DNA of 64,000 nucleotides. Source: Bacteroidales bacterium (GTDB lineage: Bacteria > Bacteroidota > Bacteroidia > Bacteroidales > Lentimicrobiaceae). The translations under genes were made by a program, and so were the position numbers. Positions 53,717 through 63,891 of this stretch are shown in pieces. The stretch covers positions 1-64,000 of the forward strand of contig JAGXGB010000011.1 in NCBI GenBank assembly GCA_024636955.1, read 5' to 3'. Positions within the stretch are counted from its first letter, which is position 1, and each line of letters opens with the position of its first letter. Under the pieces are notes generated by a model, which worked only from the letters and a program-made list of their open reading frames with translations, was not told the DNA's origin and did no database searches.

Positions 53717-54370
53717 TTATGATTTATCAACAAGATCAGGATTTTTAGCTCGCTGCACCCATATAATAATTCCCACAATTATCAGAGCCATTGGAGGAAG
53801 TATCATAAAGCCATTATTGGCATATCCGGCTTCATAGAATGATGCAGGAATAATTGTAACTCCATATAAGGTACCTGAACCAAATAACTCTCTGAAAAAG
53901 GCTACAACAATCAATATTATCCCATAACCAACGCCATTACCAATTCCATCGAGTAATGAAGGCCAAGGCTTGTTTTGCATTGCAAAAGCTTCAAGGCGAC
54001 CCATAACAATACAGTTGGTGATGATCAATCCAACAAATACCGATAATTGCTTACTTACATCATATACATAAGCTTTAAGGATCTGGTCAACCAAAATAAC
54101 TAATGAAGCAATAATTACCAATTCAACTATGATTCTGATTCTGGGTGGTATGGTGTTCCTAAGAAGTGAAACTATTAAATTGGAGGCTGCAACAACTGCG
54201 ACAACAGAAACCGCCATTACGAAAGCCGGCTCCAATTTAGCCGTAACCGCCAGTGCTGAGCAGATACCAAGTACCTGTATAGTAATTGGATTATCTTTAT
54301 TTAAGGGAGCGGTCAGCAACTTTCTGTTCCTGGCCGAGAATAATGGTTCTCTTACTTTATCAACTTTCAT
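53717..54370 (-). CDS. nqrD: Na+-translocating NADH:quinone reductase subunit D
   Basis: An integral membrane subunit paralogous to NqrE, 217 residues, six helices. Features are [26 protein letters not shown] (iron-ligand Cys) and [20 protein letters not shown]. The ATG overlaps the nqrC stop as ATGA, indicating coupled translation and fixing the start. Confidence 0.97.
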   Translation of the reverse strand: MKVDKVREPLFSARNRKLLTAPLNKDNPITIQVLGICSALAVTAKLEPAFVMAVSVVAVVAASNLIVSLLRNTIPPRIRIIVELVIIASLVILVDQILKAYVYDVSKQLSVFVGLIITNCIVMGRLEAFAMQNKPWPSLLDGIGNGVGYGIILIVVAFFRELFGSGTLYGVTIIPASFYEAGYANNGFMILPPMALIIVGIIIWVQRAKNPDLVDKS

Positions 54371-55125
54371 TTCCTGCGGTTTTTAATGTAAGTAATATAG
54401 TTTGACAGGTTATTTTGAATCATGTTTGAAACACCATCACTGGTTATAGTACCACCTGAAATGGCATCTACACCGTGTGCGGGATCAATGTTTGAGTTTG
54501 CAACTCCACCTTTAACTACAAGTATTGAGGTGAACTCACCTTCATCACTTAGTATCTGTTTACCAGGGAACTGATCTTCAAACACCGGAAGTGAAATTTC
54601 AGCACCTAAACCCGGAGTTTCACCCTTATGGTCAAAAGTAACACCCTCAATTGTTTTGAGATCGCTCTTTAAAGCCATGTTACCCCATACAGGCCCCCAA
54701 AGTCCTGTTCCTTCAAGAGGAATAATGTATAAGGTATCAGTGCCTACAACAGCCACGAAAAGTGGGAACACAGGTTTTAAGTTAGTTTTTCCCTGAATTG
54801 CCTGCTGTTTGATTTTTAACTGGCCGCGCAAATCAATTTCAAATGCCCTGATGTCACCTTTAGTGAATTGACCGTCTTCATATACACCAATTTCTTCACC
54901 TTCCTGGTTAATGACGATTTCTCTCACAATATGCTCATCATACACTTTCTCAGCATTAGCTGTTGTTGATTCAATATTGGCTGACTTTAAAATATCCTGT
55001 ATCTTCTCAACCTTAACATTTCTTTGTTGTGCCGGCTGTAATAGTAAGGCTGCAGCAGACAGTATAGCTGCCACAAGAATTACCATTATGCCTGCATACT
55101 TGAATATATAACTGTTACTGAACAT
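54367..55125 (-). CDS. nqrC: Na+-translocating NADH:quinone reductase subunit C
   Basis: A subunit with one N-terminal membrane helix (about 8-27) and a periplasmic FMN-binding domain, 252 residues. The flavinylation site is in [16 protein letters not shown], where Thr after SGG should carry FMN; the usual motif is SGAT, so the Ala position is Gly here, which still fits the flavin transferase pattern. GLGAEIS (GLGTEI-like) is also conserved. ApbE at the end of the operon should attach the flavin. Confidence 0.96.
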   Translation of the reverse strand: MFSNSYIFKYAGIMVILVAAILSAAALLLQPAQQRNVKVEKIQDILKSANIESTTANAEKVYDEHIVREIVINQEGEEIGVYEDGQFTKGDIRAFEIDLRGQLKIKQQAIQGKTNLKPVFPLFVAVVGTDTLYIIPLEGTGLWGPVWGNMALKSDLKTIEGVTFDHKGETPGLGAEISLPVFEDQFPGKQILSDEGEFTSILVVKGGVANSNIDPAHGVDAISGGTITSDGVSNMIQNNLSNYITYIKNRRK

Positions 55126-55158
55126 CTTCTTCCTTGTTTTAAAATTATTACGAAGTAA

Positions 55159-56340
55159 TTATACAGCTCCAAGCTTGGCCTGCAATTCAGGATTTTTCTT
55201 AACCCTTTTTAGCCTTTTCTTGATATTTGATTCAACAACGTAGTGATCAATTAATGGTGCAAACACGTTCATAAGAAGTATTGCAAGCATCATTCCTTCA
55301 GGATAAGCAGGGTTAAACACTCTGATTAATACAGCAAAAACTCCTACAAAGAATCCAAAGTAAATCTTACCTGTGTTAGTTTGCGATGCTGTAACAGGGT
55401 CAGTGGCCATAAATACTGTTCCAAAAGCAAAACCTCCTATTATAAGATGATAGTAGAATGGAACATCCATATACGCATTCAGCCCTATGAGGTTAAATAC
55501 CAAGCCCATGAAAATACCGCCAACAACTACTGATAACATAATACGCCAACTGCCTGTACCGGTTACTAAAAGTATAAGTGCACCTATTAGTATTGCAAAT
55601 GTTGATGTTTCACCTATTGATCCCGGCATAAAGCCGAAGAACATGTCAGAGATAGAGTGTGTGAAATTGACACTTGGGTTACTTGTGCCCAGGGCTGCTT
55701 CAGCAAGTGGAGTAGCACCTGAGTAAGTATCAGCTTTTTCAGCAATCCAAACTTTGTCGCCCGACATTTCACCGGGATATGCAAAGAACAGAAACGCCCT
55801 GGCTGTTAAGGCAGGATTTAATATGTTCATACCCGTTCCGCCAAAAACTTCTTTGCCAATAATTACAGCAAAAGCAGTTGATACAGCAACCATCCAAAGT
55901 GGAGTATCAGGAGGAAGTATTAGGGGAATAAGCATTCCGCTAACAAGGAATCCTTCATTAACTTCATGATGCCTGTACTGTGCAAATGCAAACTCGATGC
56001 CTAAACCAACAACATAGGATACCACAACTATTGGAAGTACCTTCCATAAGCCAAACACTACTTTATCCCAGAAATCTACATCAATGGCATGTGATAGAAA
56101 GTGTTGATGGCCAACATTCCATATACCAAACATCAGAGCAGGGATCATAGCTATGACCACTACGCTCATGGTACGTTTCATGTCAATATTGTCCCTTATA
56201 TGACTACCGCTCTTGGTAGTATGTGAAGGAACAAATAAAAAGGTTTCAAAAGCATCAAAAGTGGATTGAAGTTTTTCATACTTCCCCCCCTTTTCAAACT
56301 GTGGTTTAATGTTATCAAGGAATCTTCTTAGTGATCTCAT
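55159..56340 (-). CDS. nqrB: Na+-translocating NADH:quinone reductase subunit B
   Basis: The large membrane subunit that moves Na+, 393 residues with ten helices. It carries the covalent FMN site DTYSGATPLAEAAL (Thr of SGAT), and the segments RDNIDMKRTMSVVVIAMIPALMFGIWNVG, FLVSGMLIPLILPPDTPLWMVAV and GGTGMNILNPALTARAFLFFAYP that are diagnostic. It lies between nqrA (26 bases) and nqrC (33 bases). Confidence 0.98.
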   Translation of the reverse strand: MRSLRRFLDNIKPQFEKGGKYEKLQSTFDAFETFLFVPSHTTKSGSHIRDNIDMKRTMSVVVIAMIPALMFGIWNVGHQHFLSHAIDVDFWDKVVFGLWKVLPIVVVSYVVGLGIEFAFAQYRHHEVNEGFLVSGMLIPLILPPDTPLWMVAVSTAFAVIIGKEVFGGTGMNILNPALTARAFLFFAYPGEMSGDKVWIAEKADTYSGATPLAEAALGTSNPSVNFTHSISDMFFGFMPGSIGETSTFAILIGALILLVTGTGSWRIMLSVVVGGIFMGLVFNLIGLNAYMDVPFYYHLIIGGFAFGTVFMATDPVTASQTNTGKIYFGFFVGVFAVLIRVFNPAYPEGMMLAILLMNVFAPLIDHYVVESNIKKRLKRVKKNPELQAKLGAV

Positions 56341-56366
56341 CCGTGAATTCTTTATTATAATGTGAA

Positions 56367-57713
56367 TTAATTCATTTCTTTACGCATAATCTCAAGTCCC
56401 TTGCGTATCAAGGCCTGAATATTGGTCTTTGAAGTATCAACGAATTCTACCAATGCAAAATCCTCTGGTTCAACTTCATATATTCCAAGGTTCTCCATCA
56501 GGTCAATATCCTCAAAAATAATGGACTTGATAAGTTGAAGTGGCAGAACATCCATAGGAAACACTTCTTCAAATTTCCCTGTCATAACAAATGCACGTTC
56601 ACCACCATGTAGGTTGGTATCCATAACGTATGACTTGCCGGGAGTTAAAAATGAAGGGTATGAGCGCGAGGTGCTGAACTTGCCAAAACCAGGTAATGCC
56701 CAACCTAAGAACTCACTGTAATTGCCTTCAGGAATTACAGTAACCATATTATCGTAGAAACCCAAGAAGTTGTCGGGCCTTATAGCAGTTCCTGTCAATA
56801 CATTGCCTGATATATACCGGAGCTCTGCATTTGACACATTTGACTCTACCATTTTCTTTATGCAACCGCCTCTGATAGTCTTAAAGTATCGTGGTTTCAA
56901 AACTTCTGAACCTGCCAATGCTATAACAACTTCAGGGTTAATAACACCTTTTTTGAACAAATAACCAATAGTAGCCACATCCTGAACATTAACCGTCCAA
57001 ACGATATCACCTTTATTTATTGGGCTAATATGATGTATTTGTATACCAACATTTCCTGCAGGATGAGGACCTTTAAAGGTAGTGATCTCAACATTCTTTG
57101 CATTCAGGAATTCAGGAGCAGTGGTTGTGTCACTAATGTTAAGATGCACCTTGCCGGTAGTCAGACCCTTCAACACATTTAATCCTGTTTGAAAGTCATC
57201 ACCTCTACCATTAATTATAAAATCATAATCGGGAGCAAGAGGCGCTGAACCAAATGCCGAAATGAATATTGCTTTGGGTGAAATGTCAGGATTTGCAATT
57301 ACATTGTAAGGCCTCTGCTTAATCAGAGTCCATAAACCGCTCTTTAACAACTTTCCGGTTATTTGTTCCTTTGTTAGCGATTCAGGATTTGCTGGCTCAA
57401 AGTCTATTTGCTTATTAAAGCTATCGGGTTCCATTCTGATCTCAAGCAATACTCTTTTATCTCCCCTTTTTAATTCAAGCACTCTACCGCTGTGTGGAGC
57501 GGTGAACACAATGTTCTCCCTGTACTTGTCAAAGAAAATAGGAGTTCCAGCCTCAACCATGTCACCTTCCTTAACAAGCATCTTTGGGAAGACACCTATA
57601 AAGTCAGTTGGTTTGATAGCAAAAATCTGTGGTTGAATAACTGATATGGTCTTTTCAGCTGCTCCTATAAGCTTTATATCTAAACCTTTGGTAATCTTAA
57701 TTGTCTTAGGCAT
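56367..57713 (-). CDS. nqrA: Na+-translocating NADH:quinone reductase subunit A
   Basis: The peripheral cytoplasmic subunit involved in quinone binding, 448 residues, related to RnfC but without Fe-S motifs. It begins MPKTIKITKGLDIKLIGAAEK with the barrel-sandwich hybrid domain (EAGTPIFFDKYRENIVFTAPHSGRV) and contains GHPAGNVGIQIHHISPINKGDIVWTVN-like PHPAGNVGIQIHHI. It is the first gene of the operon and has its own promoter element upstream. Confidence 0.98.
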   Translation of the reverse strand: MPKTIKITKGLDIKLIGAAEKTISVIQPQIFAIKPTDFIGVFPKMLVKEGDMVEAGTPIFFDKYRENIVFTAPHSGRVLELKRGDKRVLLEIRMEPDSFNKQIDFEPANPESLTKEQITGKLLKSGLWTLIKQRPYNVIANPDISPKAIFISAFGSAPLAPDYDFIINGRGDDFQTGLNVLKGLTTGKVHLNISDTTTAPEFLNAKNVEITTFKGPHPAGNVGIQIHHISPINKGDIVWTVNVQDVATIGYLFKKGVINPEVVIALAGSEVLKPRYFKTIRGGCIKKMVESNVSNAELRYISGNVLTGTAIRPDNFLGFYDNMVTVIPEGNYSEFLGWALPGFGKFSTSRSYPSFLTPGKSYVMDTNLHGGERAFVMTGKFEEVFPMDVLPLQLIKSIIFEDIDLMENLGIYEVEPEDFALVEFVDTSKTNIQALIRKGLEIMRKEMN

Positions 57714-57753
57714 AGTTTATGTTTATCAGGCTTTCATAAAATTAAAAGAGAGG

Positions 57754-57761
57754 CAAAATTA
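57754..57761 (-). promoter_or_regulatory. -7 promoter element for the nqr operon
   Basis: TAATTTTG on the minus strand, 41 bases upstream of nqrA; matches TAnnTTTG. Confidence 0.6.
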
Positions 57762-57843
57762 GTGTTTTTCTGTTAACAATATATGCAATTATGCAAACTT
57801 GTGCATACATATTTGTCAGCACTATACTTTTAATGGTAATCCT

Positions 57844-57851
57844 TACCTTTG
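57844..57851 (+). promoter_or_regulatory. -7 promoter element for the plug protein gene
   Basis: TACCTTTG matches TAnnTTTG. The TTG used by the ORF track (57849) lies in it, so the coding start is downstream at 57906. Confidence 0.65.
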
Positions 57852-57905
57852 TGGCAACATTTTTGCTTTAACATGCACGTTATTACTATTGTTCATAAAT
57901 TAACA

Positions 57906-59192
57906 ATGAAGAATTACATTATAAATTTCAAAGCAGTTATCGTCCTCATATCCCTGCTAATAACCATTCCATCGTATACGCAGGTGTTTGAAGACAGGAC
58001 TTTTAATCCCAATATTCACACAGTGCTTTTATATCGCACCGGTGCAGAGTTGTCGCCACCAGTAATAAATTTCAATTCAGGTGAGCAACTAACATTATCA
58101 TTCGATGATCTGGCTGCAGGTTACAATTCCTGGCAATATACCTTTATTCATTGCAATGCTGACTGGACTCCCACCGATCTTTGGCAGAATGAGTACCTCA
58201 ATGGATACACTGATGATTACATCAGGGATTATACTTCTTCTTTCAACACGCTCCAGCCGTATACCAATTATAGTATTCAGATTCCTAATGAGAACATCAG
58301 TTTCAGGATACCTGGTAATTATATACTCAAAGTATATCCCGAAGGGGAACCTGATAATCCGGCATTTACACGTAAAATACTGGTACTCGAGCGCAGAGTG
58401 GCAATAAACGCTCATGTAAGGCCTTCTTCGCTTATTGAAGAACGATTCACCCATCAGGAGGTTGCTTTTTCCATTATCAACCAAAATTATACCATCAATG
58501 AGCCATACCGTCAATTGAAAGTTGTTGTTCTTCAAAACATGCGATGGGATATTGCCAAGTATAACATTGCACCTCTTATGCTGCGTGATGGAGAAATTGA
58601 CTATCAATACACTGACGGGACCATTTCATTTGAAGGTGGCGATGAATTTCGATACTTCGATATAAAGAGTCTGCGTTATAATTCTGAACGGGTTAGAGCA
58701 ATTGAAATGAGAAACAACATGTATTTTGTTGATCTTATGCATGACCGGCCAAGAGCCTTCCGTCCATATATTACTGAACAGGATATCAATGGCAAATTCC
58801 TGATTAAAAGCGATGATGCTAACGACTCTTCAAATGAAGCCGAATACGCTTGGGTAAACTTCTTTATTCCTTTTGAATTACCTTTTCCTGATGGCAATAT
58901 GTTTGTAACAGGAGGTTTCAATAACTGGAAAACCGACAGTTCAGTAACACCTGAAAGAGGAAGGATGAAATACAACTATGCGCGTCAGGGTTATGAAGCA
59001 AGGGTTTTATTAAAACAGGGTTACTACAATTATCTTTATGCCTTTGCGGATAATAAAACAGGCAGCATCGATCTTGCCCAGGCTGAAGGTAATCATGCAG
59101 AAACTGGGAACAGCTATACAATATTAGTTTACTACCGCGAACAAGGTGACCGCTTCGACAAGCTCATTGCTGTGGAAATCCTGGAAAGATAA
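57906..59192 (+). CDS. Type IX secretion system plug protein (DUF5103)
   Basis: A secreted 428-residue protein from the ATG at 57906, beginning MKNYIINFKAVIVLISLLITIPSYTQ, a signal peptide. The N-terminal domain (FNPNIHTVLLYRTGAELSPPVINFNSGEQLTLSFDDL, YNSWQYTFIHCNADWTPTDLW) is the DUF5103 module, known in Flavobacterium as the Plug that closes the SprA translocon of the type IX secretion system. The following beta domains include FVTGGFNNWK, resembling a carbohydrate-binding/early-set fold. It implies that the organism has a T9SS, though no other T9SS gene is here. It is monocistronic with its own promoter. Confidence 0.9.
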   Translation: MKNYIINFKAVIVLISLLITIPSYTQVFEDRTFNPNIHTVLLYRTGAELSPPVINFNSGEQLTLSFDDLAAGYNSWQYTFIHCNADWTPTDLWQNEYLNGYTDDYIRDYTSSFNTLQPYTNYSIQIPNENISFRIPGNYILKVYPEGEPDNPAFTRKILVLERRVAINAHVRPSSLIEERFTHQEVAFSIINQNYTINEPYRQLKVVVLQNMRWDIAKYNIAPLMLRDGEIDYQYTDGTISFEGGDEFRYFDIKSLRYNSERVRAIEMRNNMYFVDLMHDRPRAFRPYITEQDINGKFLIKSDDANDSSNEAEYAWVNFFIPFELPFPDGNMFVTGGFNNWKTDSSVTPERGRMKYNYARQGYEARVLLKQGYYNYLYAFADNKTGSIDLAQAEGNHAETGNSYTILVYYREQGDRFDKLIAVEILER

Positions 59193-59279
59193 AAACAACC
59201 TTACACGTAATATTATATGCCTTGATTGTTTTTTTGCCATGCTTCTGCATTCATGCATGAACAGGATAAAAAAAACACG

Positions 59280-59287
59280 TAAGTTTG
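59280..59287 (+). promoter_or_regulatory. -7 promoter element for dnaX
   Basis: TAAGTTTG matches TAnnTTTG and ends 24 bases before the dnaX ATG. Confidence 0.6.
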
Positions 59288-59311
59288 AATCCTCAATAAA
59301 CGAAGTTTTCA

Positions 59312-61306
59312 ATGGATAATTTTATTGTTTCAGCTCGTAAATACCGACCTGCTACTTTTGCAACCGTAGTAGGGCAGTCGGCTATTACCAATACTCTAAA
59401 AAACGCAATAAAAAATCAGCAAATTGCTCAGGCTTTTCTTTTCACCGGCCCTCGTGGAGTTGGTAAAACCACCTGTGCACGTATCATGGCCAAAACCATA
59501 AACTGCGAAGCAATTACTGACGATGGCGAAGCATGTGATACCTGTACTTCATGCTTATCATTTAATCGTTCTGCTTCCTTTAATATATTTGAACTTGATG
59601 CAGCTTCAAACAATACTGTTGAAGATATAAGGAACCTTGTTGATCAGGTGCGAATTCCTCCGCAAAATGGATATAAAGTTTATATAGTTGATGAGGTGCA
59701 CATGTTATCACAATCTGCCTTCAACGCATTCCTGAAAACCCTTGAAGAGCCACCGCCATATGCAAAGTTCATCCTGGCTACTACTGAAAAGCATAAGATA
59801 TTGCCAACTATCCTCTCGCGTTGCCAGATCTTTGATTTCCGAAGGATAAGTGTTGATGATATAGCCCATCATTTGCAGTATGTTGCAACCAGTGAAAATA
59901 TTGAAGCCGAACCTCAGGCACTTCATATCATTGCTCAGAAAGCCGATGGAGGATTGCGCGATGCCCTCTCAATGTTCGACCAGCTTGTTAGTTTCGCTGG
60001 TAATAATCTTACCTACAAGCAGGTTATTGAGAATCTTAATGTGCTCGATTATGAATACTACTTTAAGATCACTGACCATATTCTTGAAGGAGATATCAGT
60101 AACACACTTCTTACCATCAATGAAATTATTGAAAACGGTTTTGAAGGTCAGCACTTTATTACCGGCTTAGGCCAACATTTGCGTAATCTTTTAGTTAGCA
60201 AGGATCAAGTTACGCTTCAATTGCTGGAAACAAGTAATGCTATTCGCGATCAATATTATCACCAATCCCTCAAATGCTCAGTTCCGTTCCTTTTACAGTC
60301 TCTCGAAATAACCAACGAATGCGATATCAACTATAAAACCAGCAACAATAAGAAATTGCATGTTGAAATTGCACTTATGCAGTTATGCCGCTTATCAATG
60401 CCTGAATTCACATCAGGTAATCCTGTAACAAACCCTGCAGCTAACTCAACTTCAGCAACTGCAGGCAGTTCTGCATCTTCTGCAACCAGAAACACTTCGA
60501 CTTCCAATCCTACTTCACAAACTGCGGCTTCCCAGCTCGCTGGAAATACTTCAACTTCTAATCCTACTGCAACAGATAAATCTCCTCAGTCTGATTCAAA
60601 TAAACCAACTTCAAAGCCTGCTCCACAGTCTGACTCTAATGCTTCTGCATCCTCGTCTACTCCATCTGCTGGCACTGCCAGTGCTGGAGCACCAAGTCCC
60701 ATTGAACCAGTAGTAGCAGCTAAACCAACTACTTCCAAACCATCAGCACCTCCTGCCAGTAATCAAATAGCAAGTACTGGTCAGTCTGAAAACAGCACTG
60801 AAAAACAACCTGCCAACACAACACCCCCTTCATTAACAGGCATGAACTTCGCAAGTCTGATGTCGGGCAAGAAAGATAAAAAAGAGAAAACTCAGGAGGG
60901 AGAAGAGGAGGAAATTCCCGGAGAGTCGTATGGCAATGAGCACGTTTCAATCAGTGAAGTGCTGAAGGGGTGGCCTGTAATGGCAGAAAAACTGGCAGGC
61001 GAACGTCCCTTACTGCACAGCACTCTTCTTTGGAAAACACCCCAACTGCTTGATAATTACGTTATCAGCATCAGCATTGAGAACCCGCTTCAATATGATG
61101 AGATCTCTAAGTACAAAAATGAAATAACCCTATTCCTGCGTAAGGAACTGAAGAATGATGCAGTATCAATCACAACCGAATTGATAGAAGGTGTTCAGCA
61201 AACACGGAGGCCTTACACCGACAATGAAAAGTTTGACTTTATTGCCGACAAAGCGCCTGTTCTGAAAATTATGAAAGATCAATTAGGATTGGAACTGGAT
61301 ATGTAA
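59312..61306 (+). CDS. dnaX: DNA polymerase III subunits gamma and tau
   Basis: The clamp-loader ATPase. The P-loop FTGPRGVGKTTCARIMAKTINCE, the zinc-binding cysteines (CDTCTSC), Walker B DEVHMLSQSAFNAFLKTLEEPP, sensor 1 TTEKHKILPTILSRC and sensor 2 GGLRDALSMFDQ lie in the first 240 residues. After domain III comes a long low-complexity linker (about 365-509) rich in Ser, Thr, Ala, Pro and Asn, then a C-terminal tau-like domain (ISEVLKGWPVMAEKLAGERPLLHSTLLWKTP). The 664-residue length is normal for tau of this phylum. The last 28 bases overlap the 3' end of the convergent clpB gene. Confidence 0.96.
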   Translation: MDNFIVSARKYRPATFATVVGQSAITNTLKNAIKNQQIAQAFLFTGPRGVGKTTCARIMAKTINCEAITDDGEACDTCTSCLSFNRSASFNIFELDAASNNTVEDIRNLVDQVRIPPQNGYKVYIVDEVHMLSQSAFNAFLKTLEEPPPYAKFILATTEKHKILPTILSRCQIFDFRRISVDDIAHHLQYVATSENIEAEPQALHIIAQKADGGLRDALSMFDQLVSFAGNNLTYKQVIENLNVLDYEYYFKITDHILEGDISNTLLTINEIIENGFEGQHFITGLGQHLRNLLVSKDQVTLQLLETSNAIRDQYYHQSLKCSVPFLLQSLEITNECDINYKTSNNKKLHVEIALMQLCRLSMPEFTSGNPVTNPAANSTSATAGSSASSATRNTSTSNPTSQTAASQLAGNTSTSNPTATDKSPQSDSNKPTSKPAPQSDSNASASSSTPSAGTASAGAPSPIEPVVAAKPTTSKPSAPPASNQIASTGQSENSTEKQPANTTPPSLTGMNFASLMSGKKDKKEKTQEGEEEEIPGESYGNEHVSISEVLKGWPVMAEKLAGERPLLHSTLLWKTPQLLDNYVISISIENPLQYDEISKYKNEITLFLRKELKNDAVSITTELIEGVQQTRRPYTDNEKFDFIADKAPVLKIMKDQLGLELDM

Positions 61307-63891
61307 TTATTATTAAACACAAGCCTTCCCTCCTGCTCATCAAGTACAATCACTTCATCTTTATTGACTTCTCCGCTAAGTATCTTCTTAGATAATTCGT
61401 TGAGTACGTTTCTCTGTATTACCCTTTTCACAGGGCGGGCTCCATAATGCGGATCAAAACCTTGCTTGCCTATAAGGTTAATAGCTTCAGGTGTAGCCGT
61501 GAATGCGATATCATTCTTTTCCAGCATTTCTGAGAGTGCGTCAATCTGTAACTTGACAATCATGTTAATCTCTTTCTCAGTAAGTGGCTTAAACATGATC
61601 AATTCATCAATCCTGTTAAGGAATTCAGGCCTTATTGTTTTGCGCAGCATCATCATAACCTGATCCTTTGTTTCATCAAATATCCTGTCCCTGTTAGTTT
61701 CATTCAACTCTTCCATCTTCTCATTGATATATTCTGAGCCAAGATTTGAAGTCATAATGATAATGGTATTTTTGAAATCGGCCGTTCTTCCTTTATTATC
61801 AGTTAGTCTGCCTTCATCCAGTACCTGAAGCAAAATATTAAACACGTCAGGATGAGCTTTCTCAATTTCATCGAGTAGTACTACTGAATAGGGCTTACGC
61901 CGTATTTTCTCAGTTAGCTGGCCTCCCTCATCATAGCCCACATAACCCGGAGGCGCGCCTATCAATCGTGAGACTGTGTGCCGCTCCTGATATTCTGACA
62001 TGTCAATCCTCACCATTGAACTCTCATCATTGAAAAGGAATTCAGCCAGTGCTTTTGCGAGTTCTGTTTTTCCAACACCTGTAGTTCCAAGGAAAATGAA
62101 AGAGCCTATGGGCCTTTTTGTATCCTGCAAACCAGCCCTGCTCCTTCTTATTGCATCTGACACTGCTTCAATAGCCTCATCCTGACCTACCACCCTCTTG
62201 TGAAGCTCATCTTCCAGGGTAAGTAGCTTTTCCCTTTCACTTTGAAGCATTCGGGTTACAGGTATGCCTGTCCAACGCGACACTATATCAGCAATTTCTT
62301 CAGCTCCAACTTCTTCTTTAATCAAAGCATTAGAGGTTTGCATCTCATTCAATTTCTCCTTAAGGGACTCAAGTTTCTGTTCAGCATCTTTTATCTTACC
62401 ATATCTAATCTCAGCTACTTTTCCATAATCGCCATCTCTTTCAGCCCTTTCAGCTTCAAACTTCAAATCTTCAATTTGCTTTTTCGTCGTCTGAAGTCCC
62501 TCAACAACTTCCTTCTCTGCCTGCCATTGTGCTGCTATGTTATTGCGCTCTTCAACTAAATTGGCAAGCTCGGCTGACAGGGTTTTCAATCTGTTTGCAT
62601 CTCCTTCCCTGGCAATACCAGCCTTTTCAATTTCCAGTTGCTTGATTCTTCTTTCCACCTGGTCAAGCTCTTCAGGCACTGAATTTATCTCAAGCCTTAG
62701 CTTAGCGGCGGCTTCATCAATCAGGTCAATGGCTTTATCAGGAAGAAACCGATCACTGATGTATCGTTGCGACAATTCCACAGAAGCAATTATAGCCTCA
62801 TCCTTTATTCTAACCTTGTGATGCGTTTCATATCTTTCCTTCAGTCCCCGGAGTATTGAGATAGCACTCAAAGTATCAGGCTCTTCAATCATCACAATTT
62901 GGAAACGCCTTTCAAGCGCTTTATCCTTTTCAAAATATTTCTGGTATTCATTCAGTGTAGTGGCACCTATGGCCCTCAACTCACCCCTTGCAAGTGCAGG
63001 CTTAAGTATATTTGCTGCATCCATGGCACCTTCACCTCCACCGGCACCTACCAACGTGTGTATCTCATCAATAAATAATACTACTTCACCATTTGATTCA
63101 ATTACCTCATGCACCACAGCTTTCAAACGCTCCTCAAATTCGCCTTTATATTTCGCACCGGCTATCAGCGATCCCATATCCAGTGAAAATATTAGCTTTG
63201 ATTTAAGTGTTTCTGGCACATCACCATTGATGATTCGGTGCGCAATACCCTCAGCAATAGCAGTTTTTCCAACACCCGGTTCACCAATAAGTATAGGGTT
63301 GTTCTTTGTCCTGCGGCTTAGGATCTGAAGCACCCTTCTTATCTCTTCATCCCTTCCGATAACAGGATCAAGCTTACCCGCCCTTGCCAGTTGATTGAGG
63401 TTCCGAGCATATTTATTAAGTGCATTCCAGTTTTCATCTGATGATGCTGAATTCACACCGGCACCTTTTCGCAGCTCCTTAATAGCCGCAATCAAATCAT
63501 TTTCATTGATACCATATTTCTTCAATAGATCTGAAACATCATCATTCGCTGAGAGTATACCAAGTAAAAGATGTTCAACTGAAACAAATTCATCATTCAT
63601 CTTCTTTGAATACCGCGATGCTTCCTGCAATGCCCTATTCGCCTTATTGCTCAAATATTGCTCTCCTCCGCCGGTAACTTTTGCAAAAGCCCCGGTCATC
63701 CTTTCCAGGCTTCTTTGCACATCATTAAGGTCGGCTTCAAATTTTCCGAGTAAATAAGGAGTCACATTCTCATCAGTTTCCAGTAGTCCTCTGAACAAAT
63801 GTGCGGTCTCAACTGCCTGGTTATTATTGGCTGATGCTATCTCCTGTGACTTCTGTATTGCTTTTTGTGTCTTTATAGTGAGGTTGTCCAT
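61279..63891 (-). CDS. clpB: ATP-dependent disaggregase ClpB
   Basis: A Hsp100 chaperone of 870 residues that rescues aggregated proteins together with DnaK. The Clp N domain (about 1-145) is followed by AAA-1 with GEPGVGKTAIAEG and VLFIDEIHTLVGAGGGEGAMDAANILKPALARGELRAIGATT, the middle coiled-coil propeller (about 400-520, QLEIEKAGIAREGD, LKEKLNEMQ), and AAA-2 with FLGTTGVGKTELAKALAEFLF and VVLLDEIEKAHPDVFNILLQVLDEGRLTD. The coiled coil distinguishes it from ClpA/ClpC. The gene runs into the dnaX 3' end with a 28-base overlap of coding regions. Confidence 0.98.
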   Translation of the reverse strand: MDNLTIKTQKAIQKSQEIASANNNQAVETAHLFRGLLETDENVTPYLLGKFEADLNDVQRSLERMTGAFAKVTGGGEQYLSNKANRALQEASRYSKKMNDEFVSVEHLLLGILSANDDVSDLLKKYGINENDLIAAIKELRKGAGVNSASSDENWNALNKYARNLNQLARAGKLDPVIGRDEEIRRVLQILSRRTKNNPILIGEPGVGKTAIAEGIAHRIINGDVPETLKSKLIFSLDMGSLIAGAKYKGEFEERLKAVVHEVIESNGEVVLFIDEIHTLVGAGGGEGAMDAANILKPALARGELRAIGATTLNEYQKYFEKDKALERRFQIVMIEEPDTLSAISILRGLKERYETHHKVRIKDEAIIASVELSQRYISDRFLPDKAIDLIDEAAAKLRLEINSVPEELDQVERRIKQLEIEKAGIAREGDANRLKTLSAELANLVEERNNIAAQWQAEKEVVEGLQTTKKQIEDLKFEAERAERDGDYGKVAEIRYGKIKDAEQKLESLKEKLNEMQTSNALIKEEVGAEEIADIVSRWTGIPVTRMLQSEREKLLTLEDELHKRVVGQDEAIEAVSDAIRRSRAGLQDTKRPIGSFIFLGTTGVGKTELAKALAEFLFNDESSMVRIDMSEYQERHTVSRLIGAPPGYVGYDEGGQLTEKIRRKPYSVVLLDEIEKAHPDVFNILLQVLDEGRLTDNKGRTADFKNTIIIMTSNLGSEYINEKMEELNETNRDRIFDETKDQVMMMLRKTIRPEFLNRIDELIMFKPLTEKEINMIVKLQIDALSEMLEKNDIAFTATPEAINLIGKQGFDPHYGARPVKRVIQRNVLNELSKKILSGEVNKDEVIVLDEQEGRLVFNNNYISSSNPN

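Noticed and set aside
60870-60905. Programmed -1 frameshift in dnaX (AAAAAAG run followed by AGGAGGGAG)
   Set aside because: The A run is GAT AAA AAA GAG in the reading frame, so the heptamer is T AAA AAA rather than A AAA AAG; re-pairing in the P site would be poor. A TGA does follow in the -1 frame, but the evidence is too weak.
62960-63757. Several long plus-strand ORFs antisense to clpB (122, 120 and 94 codons)
   Set aside because: Typical antisense shadows of a conserved AAA+ gene; compositions are Ser/Pro-rich artefacts of the reverse frame.
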